Positions 10,801 to 22,974 of a DNA stretch of 64,000 bases are shown in pieces. The stretch comes from Emydura subglobosa (Eukaryota; Chordata; Testudines; Chelidae), in NCBI GenBank assembly GCA_007922225.1, contig ML679954.1:22651003-22715002 (forward strand), read 5' to 3'. A program made the position numbers and the translations under genes. Each line of letters starts with the position of its first letter. Position 1 is the stretch's first letter. The notes under the pieces were generated by a model. That model saw only the letters and a program-made list of their open reading frames with translations. It searched no databases and was not told the origin of the DNA.

Positions 10801-11358
10801 CCCAAGAGCAGTCTCTTCAGAGATCTTGCAGTTGAAATTGATTCAACAGGCTTTTTCACTTTCTTTGCCTTTAGTTTCCACTGTGTTGCCCTTTAATTCA
10901 ATCATTTGGGGGCTTTTCAGGAAATCTCAAAGAAGACGTATCCAATCTCTTGCTTTTCAATTTCTATTATTCCCAGACAAAATGCTTTAAGGAGCTTTTA
11001 AGGGTTGAGAGTACATAGCAGTAACTTAAGGGTGAAAATCTTTATGATAATGTTGTTCTTTATGTAAAAATCCAACCATTAAAAAGCCACCAAATGTTAT
11101 GGCTGAACTTAGAAGAAACCCCAGCATTCTGGATGACAGATGTACATTTAAGGTCACACCAAACAATGTCTATTCAGCCGCTAGAGCAAAGCCCTGAAAA
11201 GAACTAGAAACTCTAGGACAACTGGCAGCATATTTTTTATTTTTGGGAGGTGGGGACTTACTAAAATTCACAGCACCAAGTTGGAATCCCTGACATAGGG
11301 TGTGTTAATCACAGACTTTTTTTAATAGCTAGTTTTAACAGTGTACCTTAAAAATATT
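7853..11358. other. Non-coding stretch with minor simple repeats
   Basis: Contains an A16 tract at 10014-10029 and, at about 9829-9876, a 'tttaagcacatgcttaag' hairpin related to 22975-23185 and 62700-62790. No exon or full element could be recognised. Confidence 0.45.
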
Positions 11359-11445
11359 GGCCAGATCCTTAGCTGGTGTAAATTGGCATAGCTCCATTGA
11401 AGCTAAAGAGGCTATGCCAATTTACACAAGCTAAGAATCTGGTCT
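11359..11445. repeat. Near-perfect 87-bp palindrome
   Basis: The left arm begins GGCCAGATCCTTAGCTGGTG and continues TAAATTGGCATAGC. The right arm is GCTATGCCAATTTACAC followed by AAGCTAAGAATCTGG. The arms pair with only a few mismatches around a short TCCATTGAAGCTAAAGAG loop. It is the best-preserved member of the hairpin-repeat family in this window and would fold strongly as RNA or single-stranded DNA. Confidence 0.8.
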
Positions 11446-12871
11446 ATATTGTTCCAGAAAGAACATTTTTAAGGTTGCTGCTGCCATCCGTAGGTCAGCA
11501 TTGCCCCCTTTGCATTTTAAAAGTTAGCAAAAACCATGAGGACGTTCCTAATTCACTAATGAACTAGTTTCCAACTATGCCTTTCTCTCTCTCCAAATTG
11601 GTTCTGTGCAGTAGGGCCCTAATCCAAAGCTCACTGAAATCAGTCAGAGCCCTAGATCTTGCCAAGATCTTTCAAGTAAATGTCATTTGAAGTTTCTAAG
11701 ACAAAATCTTTTTTGAGATAAGATGTGGCAAAAAAGAAAAAAAAAGAAGAATTTTCACAACATGATTAACGCCTATTTATTCTGAGGGACCATATCATCA
11801 AAACAGCTTGTCCATATCACCTTTGATTTAATCAAAAGACTCACAGCCACAGATTGCACATGCAAAATATGAAGCAGAAAAGTGCTTTGGAAGATTTTTG
11901 AAGTGGGGGAGGTGGGGAGGGAGCAAAACCAGATTTATAATGAATAGCAAGTCTGAGCCATAAACATGAGGAGGCTGCTGTCTCCCCAGAATGCTCAGAG
12001 AAAGAGAGTCAGTTCAAATCTTTAACAGTATACACTTTCCATTTTCCTTCAGGTCCGGTTTGTTGGAGAGAAATTTTATACTGTTTCAGTTTCATCCCAG
12101 AGATACATGTTAGCTTATGGGCCCAGTTTAGCTCCCATTAAAAATATTGGAGCTTTAACCTAGGTTCCAGTAGGAGCAGCATACAATTATATTATTCTAA
12201 TTTAACCCTGAGCCCCCAAAGTGGAGAACAGTACTCCATTGTGAAATCAAATCATAGTTAACTGAAGGCAAGTGGAATGCCAGCACACCTTGACCCCACA
12301 TATTGCCACCCTGGGGAGCAGGCCAATCCCTAGAGCCATTTAGAGGGGCGTCAGAGATGTTCTAAATTATGTCTGTCTGCCCAGCACCCAGGAATTGCCA
12401 GCACTCAGGGCTCTCCAGTGCTCCCTTCATCACCTTTCTGGAGGCCAAATGCCCTACACAGAGGGCCAGGTATGGAGTGGCATAGAACTCCCATATGGGA
12501 GACTGATTAAGTTGCTCTGATGGCTGTTTCACATTATCAAAGTACAAAGCAACTACAGCATAGGATAGGATTGGAGCTCCTGTTTCTAGCCTTCAACAGC
12601 ACTGTTGGTCCAGAGTTGGTCCAAGGATGCCATATTGTGTGAGCACTATAATCCCATAGAGACTTGATTAGCTCTTCAAATTTCTCTCATCATTTAAATG
12701 TAGATACTCCGGGATCATGCTGAGGGGTGAGGTATAATAATATAGCTAGATAGGACCTGCATAGAGAGATAAGATAGTACAACTACTAATAATAATTAAT
12801 GACCATAAGTACTATCATTGTAGTACAGCCCAGAAGCCCCACTCCTAACCTCCTTTCTGCTTGACACTGAC
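11446..12871. other. Non-coding stretch with weak hairpin-repeat fragments
   Basis: Short fragments of the palindromic family occur near 11622-11660 and 12121-12165. Nothing else is recognised. Confidence 0.4.
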
Positions 12872-12926
12872 ACATCTGATGACATAGTCCATGCCAAAGA
12901 GCTTACAATCTAAGATAAATAATAGG
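12872..12926 (-). repeat. LINE/SINE tail fragment
   Basis: The words 'gacatagtccatgccaaagagcttacaatctaag' match the inside of the same tail family as 430-520, in the same orientation. Confidence 0.5.
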
Positions 12927-14716
12927 TTTTAGTTCAGTTAGAAACTTGGTCTTCAGAGATAAAGGACTTAATTAAACTCACTAGAGCACATTGTCACTAC
13001 AATTAATCTTTTGCTGAAATCCTTGGATGGCATATTAGGGGACTCCCCAAATGGAAACTACCAAATCAGTTTCATATATTAATTCTTTTAATACTATTTT
13101 AACTGGCTGCATGTTCATCTCTGATCAAATAATCTTATGAAAATAAATGTATGTGTCCATAAACTTGATATCAGGCCATATAGATGAACTGGATTCATAT
13201 ACAGACAACTCCCACTTAGTACAAAAATTTCAGTCCAGATGATAAGAGTGATAAAGTTTCAGATGTACCAGTGTTGAAGTTCCAGATTCAGGCCATTGAC
13301 CCATCTCGTTAACAAGAACTAAGACTTTCCACAGTCTTTTTCAGTCTTCACACCTTCAACCTGCTGCTCTAGGGTCTCCAGCTGGCCCCGCTCGTTCACT
13401 TTATAATTGCAGACAGCTGACTCACACCTCTATCTTCCTTTTTGGGGTGGTGATAAGCTAAACCTTACAGCAGATTCCCTAGTACCTCAATATATGCAGG
13501 AGCGCATGAGGTCTCTGGATGGGGTAATGGGTAACAAAGCTGGTGGTGGCAGGACCAGCAGCAGGATTTACAGTAGTGTTGCTGTTGAATAGGGATAGGT
13601 AGCCCACCATCAATCAATGTATGTGATTTATAAGAAGGAGTTTATGTTTCTTTGCCAGTTCCCACCAAATATAGAAAATGAAAGGGTAAGCTAGCTCTCT
13701 GCTCCTAAAACAACTGGCAAGGGTGTTGCAGACCAGTAAGACGCACCAGAATATCACACAGCTAGGAGGGTGTTCTGGGAGCTGCAGGGAGTTGGTTGAT
13801 CCAAAAGGGAAGGGAGGTCCTGGTTTCTGCCTGAAACCTTGAGCCAGGTGGAAACAGGTGCCTTGTAATAACCTTGCAATCCAGCTACAACATGTTAATC
13901 AAACTCACAGTACATTAAACAGTCAATTTTATCTGTGCATCAATCTTTCTCAAAATAAGATGGGAAAAACAACATCGCAGCAAGACAGCCTAGAATAATA
14001 ATTAATATGCAGTATTAAATCTCTCATAAGTGAAGAGTAAGGAAAAAGAAAGCTCAGTCATTACACTGGATTTAATTTGCTGAGGGAAATAGCCTTCACA
14101 CCTGAGCCACAGTCACAGCTTGGTATTCTCTCAATTAAATCCATGCTTGTCTAAAGCAATGAGGGTTTGGAGGACAAGATCAGGGCACATGCTAATGAAA
14201 TTCCCTGCAGAACAAGGGCATTAGGCAGAAACTATTACAAGGAAAGAATCACATAATCTGTATTTAAAATTCTCTCTTAAGCAAGCATTATAAAAGCTTA
14301 TTTAATATCAGATGTGGGCCACAATATTGGCAATATAAATCAGGGAATAGTAGAGGTTTCAGCTTGTACACAGAAGTACACAAAAATGATCTTGACATTT
14401 TATTTAAATAATGAAAAATCCATACTCTATAGATTTAAACATGTTTCATTAGTTCAATCCACAATGTATGTATATTTTCCAATTACAGTACTTTTAAAAA
14501 TGTACGTTTGTTCTTTACAGGACACTGCCACTAAAGGCTATATCATAAGACATGTGGATATCGATTTTTAACTCTGTTAAGTCCAGCATGATGAAAGATG
14601 AAAAAAGCTACTGCATTCCAGCGCCCAGCTATATTGACCACTCTACCCAACATACACATGTCTTTGGTCATTCATGTTGCAGTACTATGGCAATAAACCA
14701 CTGAAACAAGTTATTC
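12927..14716. other. Non-coding stretch, nothing recognised
   Basis: No named repeat or gene. The slightly GC-richer patch at 13340-13590 contains only a 61-codon chance frame. Confidence 0.4.
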
Positions 14717-14724
14717 TGCTAATA

Positions 14725-15054
14725 CAGTGGTGTACCAAGAGGGGTGATGGAGGGGAGCCATGCCCTCAGGCGCCGGCCTGGGCGGGGCACTGGCCAGGCC
14801 TTCCTCGAAGGAGCCGTCCCCTGTCACAGGCAGCCAGGGCGTTCTCCCTGCTCTCTGCCCCTGTGCTGGGTGTCAGGAGGGAGCCGCAGGGACCAGAGTC
14901 TGTCACACTCCTACCCCTGCACCGGGCAGCCCCTGCTGCTCCCACAGCAGTGGAGAGCGGGAAACGGGCTCCCACCATGGGGTGCTGCCACCGACGGATG
15001 GGGTGTCAAAGTAAGTATGGTCCCCGTGCGCCGGAGACCCATGGTATACCACTG
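14725..15054. mobile_element. Non-autonomous hAT MITE
   Basis: A 330-bp GC-rich element ends in terminal inverted repeats, CAGTGGTGTACCA on the left and TGGTATACCACTG on the right (12 of 13 bases pair). It is flanked by a perfect 8-bp target-site duplication, TGCTAATA, at 14717-14724 and 15055-15062. An 8-bp duplication and a CAGTGG terminus define the hAT superfamily; the CAGTGG(T/C)GTACC start fits the Tip100-like group (established knowledge). It has no transposase, so it was mobilised in trans. Open frames inside it exist because GC-rich DNA has few stops and are not genes. Confidence 0.9.
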
Positions 15055-15062
15055 TGCTAATA

Positions 15063-15179
15063 AAAAGTCTTTGTGCCAGACCATTAGAATTTTTGACAGT
15101 CACATACAGAACTTCCAAAATTTCCAGAATTTTGCTGGCACTTACCATGGAGGTGGAAAATAACTTGGTGAGAGAGATC
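15063..15179. other. Spacer between MITE and CR1
   Basis: Short AT-rich sequence, origin unclear. It may belong to the CR1 that follows. Confidence 0.3.
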
Positions 15180-17360
15180 ATCAATGGATAGATTTCATGA
15201 TTCTAAGCAAAGGAAGGAATGAGAGCCACAGAATAAGGACAAAGCACTTAAAAAAGAAGACTTTAACAAACTCAGAGAACTGGAAGGTAAGGTCCCCTGA
15301 GAAGAAAATATAAAGAAAAGAGGACTTCAGAAGAACTGTTATTCCTTTAATATTGTATCTTTGAGAGACTAAGAGCAAACTATCTTGAGGTAAAGGAAAG
15401 ATGGGAAGAACAGTAAGAGCACAATATGGCTACTTCAGGAGTTCTTTACATTAACTAAAAATAAAAAAAAGAATCCTACAGAAAGTGGAAACATGGACCA
15501 ATTGTGAAGAATAAGAACAGATGAATAGTACATGCATCGAGGGACAAAATCAGAAAGGTTAAGACACAAAATGAGTTACATCTAGCAAAGGACATATAAG
15601 ATAATAAGAAGAGGTTCTACAAATATATTAAGAGCAAGAAGAGGATGAAAGAAAGTCTAGGTTCACTACTTGGAGCTAATAACGAACAAGAAGGCTGAGG
15701 TGTTTAATGCCTGTTTTGCTGAAGTTTTCACAAAAAAGGTTAATTGTGATCAGATGCTTAACATAATTACTTTTAACAATAAAGGGAAAGAAACACAAGC
15801 TAGAATAGGGAAAGAACAGGTTAAACAATATTTAGATGAGTCAGAGATATTCAAGTTGGCAGAGCCTGATGAAATTCATCCTAGGGTATTTAAGGAAACA
15901 ACTGGAGCAATCTCAAAACCATTAGTGATTATCTTTGAGAACTCATGGATAATGGGTGAGGTCCCAGGTGACTGGAGAAGGGCAAACATAGTACCTATGT
16001 TAGAAAGAGGAACAAAGAGGACCCAGGAAATTATAGACCAGTCAGCCTAATTTTCATATATGGAAAGATGTTGGAAAAATTATTGAACAATCTATTTGTA
16101 AGCACCTAGAAAATAGTAGGGTGTTAAGGAATAGCCAACACGGATTAATCAAGAACAAATCATGACAGACCAGCCTAATTTCCTTCTTTGACAACGTTAG
16201 TGGCCTAGCATATGTGTGCATGGAGAGGAGGGAGCAGAAGATATGACAAATTTTGATTTTTTAAGGCTTTTGATGGAGCCCCACATGACATTCTCATATG
16301 CAAATTAAGGGAATGTGGTCTAGACAAAATTACTATAAGGTGAGCGCACAGTTGTTTGCAAAATCATATGTAAAGAGTACTTATCAATGGTTTGCTGTCA
16401 AACTGGGAGGATATATCTAATGGGATGCCCGAGGGGTCTGTCCTTGTTCTGATACTATTCAATATGTTCATTAATAACTTGGATAATGGACTGGAGAGTA
16501 TGCTTATAAAATTTGCACATGACACCAAGCTGGGAGGAGTTGCAAACACTTTGAAAGGCATGATTAGAATTCAAAAATACCATGACAAATTGAAGAATTG
16601 ATCTGAAATCAACTAGATGAAATTCAATAAAGAAAAATACAAAGTACTGCACTTAAGAAGGAAAAATAAAATGCACAAGTACAAAATGGGGAATAAGTGG
16701 TTAGGCAATAGTACTGCAGAAAAGGATCTGGGGGTTATAGTGGATCACTAATTGAATATGAGTCAACAATGTGATGCAGTTGCGAAAAAGTATTATGCCA
16801 TTCTGGGATGTATTAACAGGAGTGTCATACGTAAGTCACAGGTTATACTTGTTCCACTCTAGTTGGCACTGGTGTGGCCTCAGCTGGAATATAGTGTCCA
16901 GTTTTGGATGTCACACTTTAGGAAAGATGTGGAAAAAGTGGAGAAAATCCAGAGGAGAGCAACAAAAATTATAAACTATTTATAAAACCTGACCTATGAG
17001 GAAAGTTAAAAAACTGGGTATATTTAGTGTCGAGAAAAGATAACTGAGGGGGACTTGATAACAATCTTCAAATATGTTATGGGCTTTTATAAAGAGGACA
17101 GTGATCAATTTTTCTCCATGTCCACTGAAGGTAGGGCGAGAAGTAACGGGCTTAATCTGCAGTTTGAGAGATTTAGGTTCAATTAATTTTACCAGGGGAG
17201 GTTGTGGAATTCACATCACTGAAAGGTTTTAGGAACAGGCTAGACAAACATCTGCCAGGGATGGGCTAAGTATACTTGGTCCTCCCACAGTATGGGTAGA
17301 TGGACTAGATGACAGTTTGAAGTTTCTTTGAGCCTTACATTTCTATGATTCTGTGAATAG
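15180..17360 (+). mobile_element. CR1 LINE, reverse-transcriptase part and 3' end, decayed
   Basis: Broken frames read as CR1 ORF2. At about 15690-16050 are KAEVFNACFAEVFTKK, DEIHPRVF and GEVPGDWRRANIVP. Near 16255-16320 lie the remains of the SKAFD...PHNIL block. At 16430-16600 are PEGSVL, ILFNMFINNLDNGLES and the catalytic-box region, which reads FAHD at 16512-16523 instead of FADD. At 16690-16975 come AEKDLGVIVDH and QRRATKI. The copy ends in the CR1-type 'catttctatgattctgtgaa' at 17338-17357. Many stops and frameshifts leave it without function. The 5' half with the endonuclease is missing, as is usual for 5'-truncated CR1 insertions. The left boundary is approximate. Confidence 0.85.
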
Positions 17361-18353
17361 TTAATAATAAAGATAAATACTCATTACTAAGATCTCTGAG
17401 CTGAAGGTATGCAAAACATCCAGCTACATCTTCAACTACACTCAAAATCAGCCTTGGTGTGATTTTGAAATTGGTCATATACTGGCAGTGATTTTCTTGA
17501 AATATGTCTGTGTCCAGACCACAGACTTTTCTCTCTGGATGTGAACTTAATTTTATTCTATCTGAATGTTAACTTTCTGAAGCTGCTGTTCCCCAGTGAA
17601 TTTGAGTTCAGACTAGAGAAGCTGGACAGTCATATGGGAGATTGCATTCTGGTAATTGGTTCCACTTTATTTTCTGATGCACTGATGCACATGGATATGA
17701 AGTTATACAAAGCCATATAAACCCAAACCTTGCCCAATGGCCTTCTATACTATTTAACCATGGAAAAGCCTGATTTGTTGAAACTGAGTTTTTTCAAACT
17801 TCAGGGTCTGAAAACTCATATGAACTGGTTCTGGTATTAAAGAAATCAAAAACTCATTCCACACCAAATATGTAAAGATTTCCCCAGTTCTATTCTGAGC
17901 CTCTTCTTGCTCAGAGGTACTGGTATTCATTGCCCTAGTTCAGCTAAATTTTTAACCACCCTCCTCTTCTCTTGCTTTAGTGTGTGCTTTGAGTTCTAAT
18001 AGTGAAACAAGTCTTGAGAAGACTATCAAAAAAATCTTGAGTTGCTATAGAGGTCATAAATGTTAATGGGACTGCTTTGATTTGTGCCTCTGAGAAATTA
18101 TAAATTGAACATTTTTTGATTTAGAAAATCTTGAACCTCAAAATTAAATAGTAAGAGGGGAAAAGTATAACTACAAATTCAAGACTCTAAGATGAGACTC
18201 AGAACCTGATACTGATTTCATTTACATGGTTTAAATGAGAAGTAACTCCATTCAAATCAATGGAGTTATATCACTGTAAAATTAGTGTGAGATCACAATA
18301 AGGAGCATGGTATTCTATTAAATGCATTTTAGAATCTCTTATTTCAGTGGGAA
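17361..18353. other. Non-coding stretch with one hairpin repeat
   Basis: A fragment of the palindromic family ('gaagtaactccattcaaatcaatggagttata') sits at 18225-18290. Otherwise nothing is recognised. Confidence 0.45.
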
Positions 18354-19180
18354 TCACAGAATAAGAAAAATTAGAGATGAAAAAGACCTGATAGGTCAAT
18401 TAGTCCAGCCCCTTGCCTGTTCAGGATTTCTCTATTCAGTCTAGTTTTAAAGATTCTAAATGACCTCTGTCCTCACTGTCAGGATATTTTGCCTGATTTC
18501 CCCTGTGCTTTATTTTATCCCCAATCTACAGTTATACCCTTTTATGCCATCCCACATTTCCCCTCTCCATTATTCGTGTTCGGACATGTGCCAAAACGGA
18601 AACTGTCATCACCCTGCTCTGATACCTGAACTTTGAGGTTTCAGATAATCCATGGCTGGGATCTGGAATAGCAGAGTTCTGTTTTTCAAAACACAAACCT
18701 GTCAGATAAGATTTTGGCAATCACCCTATTTTGCATGTGTCTAATACTTACATGCTTCACATTTGCCAATACCCGGACCTCAGGCACCTTAATCATACCA
18801 TACAGATTAAGATATTTTAATCTTTCAAGTCACTTTTGTTGCTCTTTTCTGAACTCTTTCCACTTTGTCTATAACTTTCTGTTTCTGAGGTTCCTGATAT
18901 TAAACACAATATTTATGTGAAGTCTTACCACAGGATAAATGATAAACTCCATGCTCTGTGATTTGATACCTTTCCGCATGCAGGCCAAAGTGCCACTGGC
19001 TTTTTTTTTAAGCTGCTTTTTCCAATTGCAGGTTGAAGTCATACTAATTCGTTATCTCCTTTCACCCTTATGCCATCTCACTGTTTTTGCTTCACTGCTC
19101 TCACTTCACTGCTAGGACACTTTCAGCATTGCTTTCCATTGAATATCTGTGTTTTGGATTCTCTGTTTCCAAAAATGTTA
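18354..19180 (-). mobile_element. CR1 LINE fragment, 3' end and distal RT region
   Basis: The plus strand begins 'gaatcacagaataag...agatgaaaaagacctgataggtcaattagtccagcccc', the inverted 3' end of CR1. Further on, 'tcaagtcacttttgttgctcttttctgaactctttccactt' and 'catgcaggccaaagtgccactgg' match the inverted distal RT region of sauropsid CR1. It is highly diverged with no usable frame. The right boundary is uncertain. Confidence 0.65.
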
Positions 19181-20559
19181 CCACCGAGGTTTTTGTTGTA
19201 TTTTTTTTTAAAGATGATCCTACATCACTGAAAGTTGACACTCTTAAAAGAAAAGGGAAAATTAAAAAAACCTCCAGGCAATTTATTATTGTAAATTTCA
19301 GTCACCATAAGTGTACACAGGTCAGCCCTGTCTTTGCAGTGTCCTGTTGGTGCTTATTTCATGTATTCTCCTTGATCTCATCTAACAGTGTTGAGCACTA
19401 TGTTAAGTGAGATCCTGAAAATAAGTATGTATAAAACAAATGGAAGGTCCTTGGTAATGTTGAAATTGCTGTCGTGTGGCAATCTGATCAGCGATTGTTC
19501 CTATGAGAATCTGCAGGTTTAAAAAAGCAGAGCTAAGCATAGTAATGAATAGATGGAGACATTTGGCAAAAGAGAAGAGAATATAAAAAAAAGTCTCCAA
19601 GTGATGGAACACTTGGAATGGAAATGGACTTAATGATCCAAGGGAGAAAAGGGGGAAAAATTAATTAAAAAAACTCCAGAATTATAATATAATTGTCAAA
19701 GAAGAAATACATCTCCCTAAACCAGAATATGAAAAACTGAGAAAGGAATGGATGTGAGAGGGATTTGCTTCTCTGTTTAAATCTAAAATGACAGGGATAA
19801 TGATTTTAATAAGAAAAAGCTTACCTTATTAGGCAATAAAATGTATTCTAGCTAAAGAAGAATGATGTATTGTGATACACAGTTCAGTAAATGCTATGAT
19901 TGCAGTCCTAACCAATATTGGTGCTCCCAGAAAAAGAACTCAACTACATCAGCAACAGGACTGTACAAAAATAAACGTGTGTAGTTTGCAGAATTTGATA
20001 TGACAAGGGTGGCATGATTTTGCAGTCCTCAGTTTCCTCCCATGTTATTTCAAAGAAATGGCAGAATTTCATTTAAAACATGTGAAAGCCATGAATTTCC
20101 AAATTTTCAATGCACAACCATTCTTGTTTAAAAATATGTCAATTTCAATAGAATTTTAAAAAAATAGAAATATACAATTTTTAAATAATTTTGTTTTGGG
20201 TTATGACAATTTTGCACAGCTCTAATTAATGACCTAATGCTGACATTGGTAACTTTTTCCATAAAGAAGACATTGCTTCCTGAGTTTGAGTGGAGGTAAA
20301 CACCCACGACTCCAGCTGTAGACAATGGGGTCTTCAGGTCCTTACCACCTCTGACAACAAAACCTTAGAGGTGTCATAGTGGGCATACAAAAATGAGGAG
20401 ACACCTCTGCAAACGTTGGTCTTAATGCATTGATTCTAAGAAAACAGGCTGATTGTCAAGTACAACTCAAGAAGACTGGCACTCAATTTCTGGATACACA
20501 AGAAGCAGTGCTATATCTGGTTATTTGGTCCAAATGCAGTCAAACTTTAAATACAGATT
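19181..20559. other. AT-rich stretch, possibly upstream part of the LINE fragment that follows
   Basis: No repeat could be named. Some of 20380-20559 may be an unrecognisable continuation of the LINE whose C-terminus is visible from 20560. Confidence 0.35.
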
Positions 20560-20890
20560 TTATTACATTTCTGCTAAATTAGTCTCCCTGATGATCCCCA
20601 AGGAGAACTTGAGGTAGTTCATGGGGGAGGCTTGTTAGAACATATGCTCTGGTACTGCCCTTGAGTAGGACAGCTCTGAAAAGCAATTACAGAAGGTGAC
20701 GGCAGAAAATTAAACTCCCAGGGGTAAATTTAACTCCAGAAAGTATTTTCCTAGAATCACTTGACAATGACTTTAAGAATAAGTCTATGAAAAAAATCTT
20801 TTTAGCAGCCTCAGAGCTGTCCAAACTTTTATAAGTGGTTAAAATATCTGTGGTTTATAGTAGATATGGAGAGACTTACAATAGCTATAT
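20560..20890 (+). pseudogene. L1/Tx1-type LINE ORF2 C-terminal fragment
   Basis: The plus strand reads GLLEHMLWYCP at 20629-20661, then a stop and VGQLW. A second stretch, GVNLTPESIFLESLDNDFKN with SMKKIFLAASELSKLL, runs to about 20831. LWFIVDMERLTI ends near 20883. The order of a HMLW.CP box, a loop, an 'ILLAA' helix and a terminal 'W...MERLT' is that of the C-terminal domain of L1-like ORF2 proteins in fish, frogs and reptiles (family knowledge). At least two stops interrupt it. It is separate from the GC-rich Tx1 copy at 58481-61010 and much older. Confidence 0.55.
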
Positions 20891-22169
20891 CATTTTAAAG
20901 ACTTACAGAATTTTTTTTCTACATATGGGTGAGATCCTGTTATTGCATATGCATTCATTATTCCAGAAAAATGTAGAGAAAAATAGGCCTAATTCTGCTC
21001 AAACTTCAACTGCAAACTGGGCTAAATTCTTCACTAAATTCAACTGATAAAAATTCAGAGTAACTCCGCTGAAGTCAATAGAGCTTATGTGTTGTTGCAC
21101 CAACATAACTGACTTAGTGAGAGATCATGAAGCAGTATGTATTTGGCAAACTGTAGAGGGTAAATTTAAGGTTTGATTGATGGGGTAAAATAGGTGGAGT
21201 CATAAGGTTGATGAAGGATTATATGGCAGTGAGGAAATGGCTGGATACCTTAATTGTTCATTACTAGACTTTCTAACACTTGAGTTTTAAAAGGGTGTAG
21301 ATTTTTTTGCAAGCAAAACTTAATATTGTTTTCTCAGTGTTAGCTGAGTGAAACACAAATAAATCTTTTTTAAACTGTTTTTTCTTTGGGAATAAATAAA
21401 AAATAAAATCATGTGCTATTTACAATGAATGCTATTGGAACTGCTGTCTAATATGTCAAGGTCTGACGTTGCAAAACTTTGTATAAAGAAATGAAAATGA
21501 AGCAAAGTTTGTTTCATCTGTTTATATTTGTTATTAGGCTGTTTCTGATCAACATATTTGTGATTCTTCTGGTCCAGTGGAAAAGCATCTCCTTTTCTGT
21601 TAAAATATAAGTGGTGGGGAAAGCTCTTACGACACTTCTCTCGTCTACGTTTATGTTTGGACAAGATATTGTTTGCAATTTCCTGTTCATGGGATTCCCT
21701 TAGGGTTGTCACTTTTAATATACTATCTTACACTGCAAATAATATTTTAAGACATCTTGAGGACATATAATTTCACAGGAATGACAGAAAAAGAAGCAAA
21801 CATTTTGTTTTCCTGGGGAATGAATGTACATTTCATCCCAGTGTTCTATGCATTTTTAAAATCAGGTCTCATGATTGATACTCCCACTTTAAGATCTCAG
21901 TTCAACTGAATTGTACTTGACATAGTGTATACTTTGTAGTATAGATAGAGGGAAAATGTAATCCAAAGACCTTCTAATTCCTTCTGATAATATTAGTTTC
22001 ATGTTTTAAAGCAAGCGTCTCTCTAAAATACACACAGCATTTTGAATTGGTATATGACCTCTGCTGAGCCCCCCCATCTTACCTGCTTCATACACTCTAT
22101 GGGGAATAGTGCACTCTAGTGTACATAAATCATACAAATGTAACAATTTATCATTATTATTACAGTAAT
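20891..22169. other. AT-rich stretch with one hairpin-repeat fragment
   Basis: A member of the palindromic family lies at 20985-21125 ('gagtaactccgctgaagtcaatagagctta'). The 98-codon minus-strand frame at 21416-21712 has no recognisable similarity and is considered chance. Confidence 0.45.
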
Positions 22170-22560
22170 AACCAGAAGCCTAATCAAGATCTGGTCCACA
22201 TTGTGCTAGGCTATGTCTACACTGATGGTGACAAAGTTGCCACCGTCAGATCAACTTATCTGGATCAACTGAGCGGTCAGTGAAGACCCGCTCAGTCGAT
22301 CCAGAAGTCAATGTACTAAAACCACCTCCTCAAGTGGCATAGTGCTCCGTTGACGGGAACGCGGTTCCTGTCGGCACAGTGCAATGAAGACGGTGTGCAG
22401 AAGAGAAGCACAGAAGTCAACAGGAGTTACGCAAGTTCTTCATGTACTTTGCATAACTCCCATCGACTGCCACCGAATCGCTGAGGTAGGTGTAGACCAA
22501 GCCCTAGGCACTATACAAACGCATTCAAAAGCAGTATCTGCTTTGAAAAGCTGATGATAT
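22170..22560 (-). repeat. LINE/SINE tail fragment split by a MITE
   Basis: The left piece 'gatctggtccacattgtgcta' (to 22208) and the right piece 'ctaggcactatacaaacgcatt' (from 22504) join into the same tail family as 430-520. The intervening 295 bp are a DNA transposon. Confidence 0.75.
22209..22503. mobile_element. Harbinger-like MITE
   Basis: A 295-bp element has terminal inverted repeats GGCTATGTCTACAC and GTGTAGACCAAGCC (12 of 14 pair) and a 3-bp target duplication CTA at 22206-22208 and 22504-22506. Removing the element and one CTA restores CATTGTGCTAGGCACTATACA, which matches the uninterrupted paralogue at 450-471. A 3-bp duplication fits PIF/Harbinger (usually TWA), and the TGTCTACACT end is abundant in turtles and crocodilians. 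No coding capacity. Its interior shares a block with 35453-35971. Confidence 0.85.
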
Positions 22561-22974
22561 AAGAAATGTGACTGTGCAATTCAATTATTTAACATTCAAA
22601 CAAATATGGCACCATAAGGACAGGAGATTCAGGGAAAGTGGTCAAGGATGTGGAGACGGTTTGATGAGCAAAAAGGTTAATAATGTGAGGTTCTACTTTG
22701 CAAAGTGACTATGTAAAAATGGCTGCTAGATTTTCATGTTTAATGTCTCCACTTAATTTCCATATCAAAACATTAGTTTATAAGTAAAAAGATTTTTTTT
22801 TGTAACTGCCAGCTCTATAGATTAAGTCTAAATTCAGAAAGTCAAGCTAGGTTCTTTCTGGTTCTTGCATAATTGCCAGTACTGTGGACCAGCTCATGTG
22901 TTGTGTGTGCAAAAGTAGGGGTCCCAGTCATGCCATGCTCTTAAGCAGGTGCTTCGCTTTAAACACACGAGTAG

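Noticed and set aside
14674..15163. 128- and 139-codon overlapping frames
   Set aside because: They lie inside the hAT MITE; the open frames reflect its high GC content and the MITE has no transposase homology.
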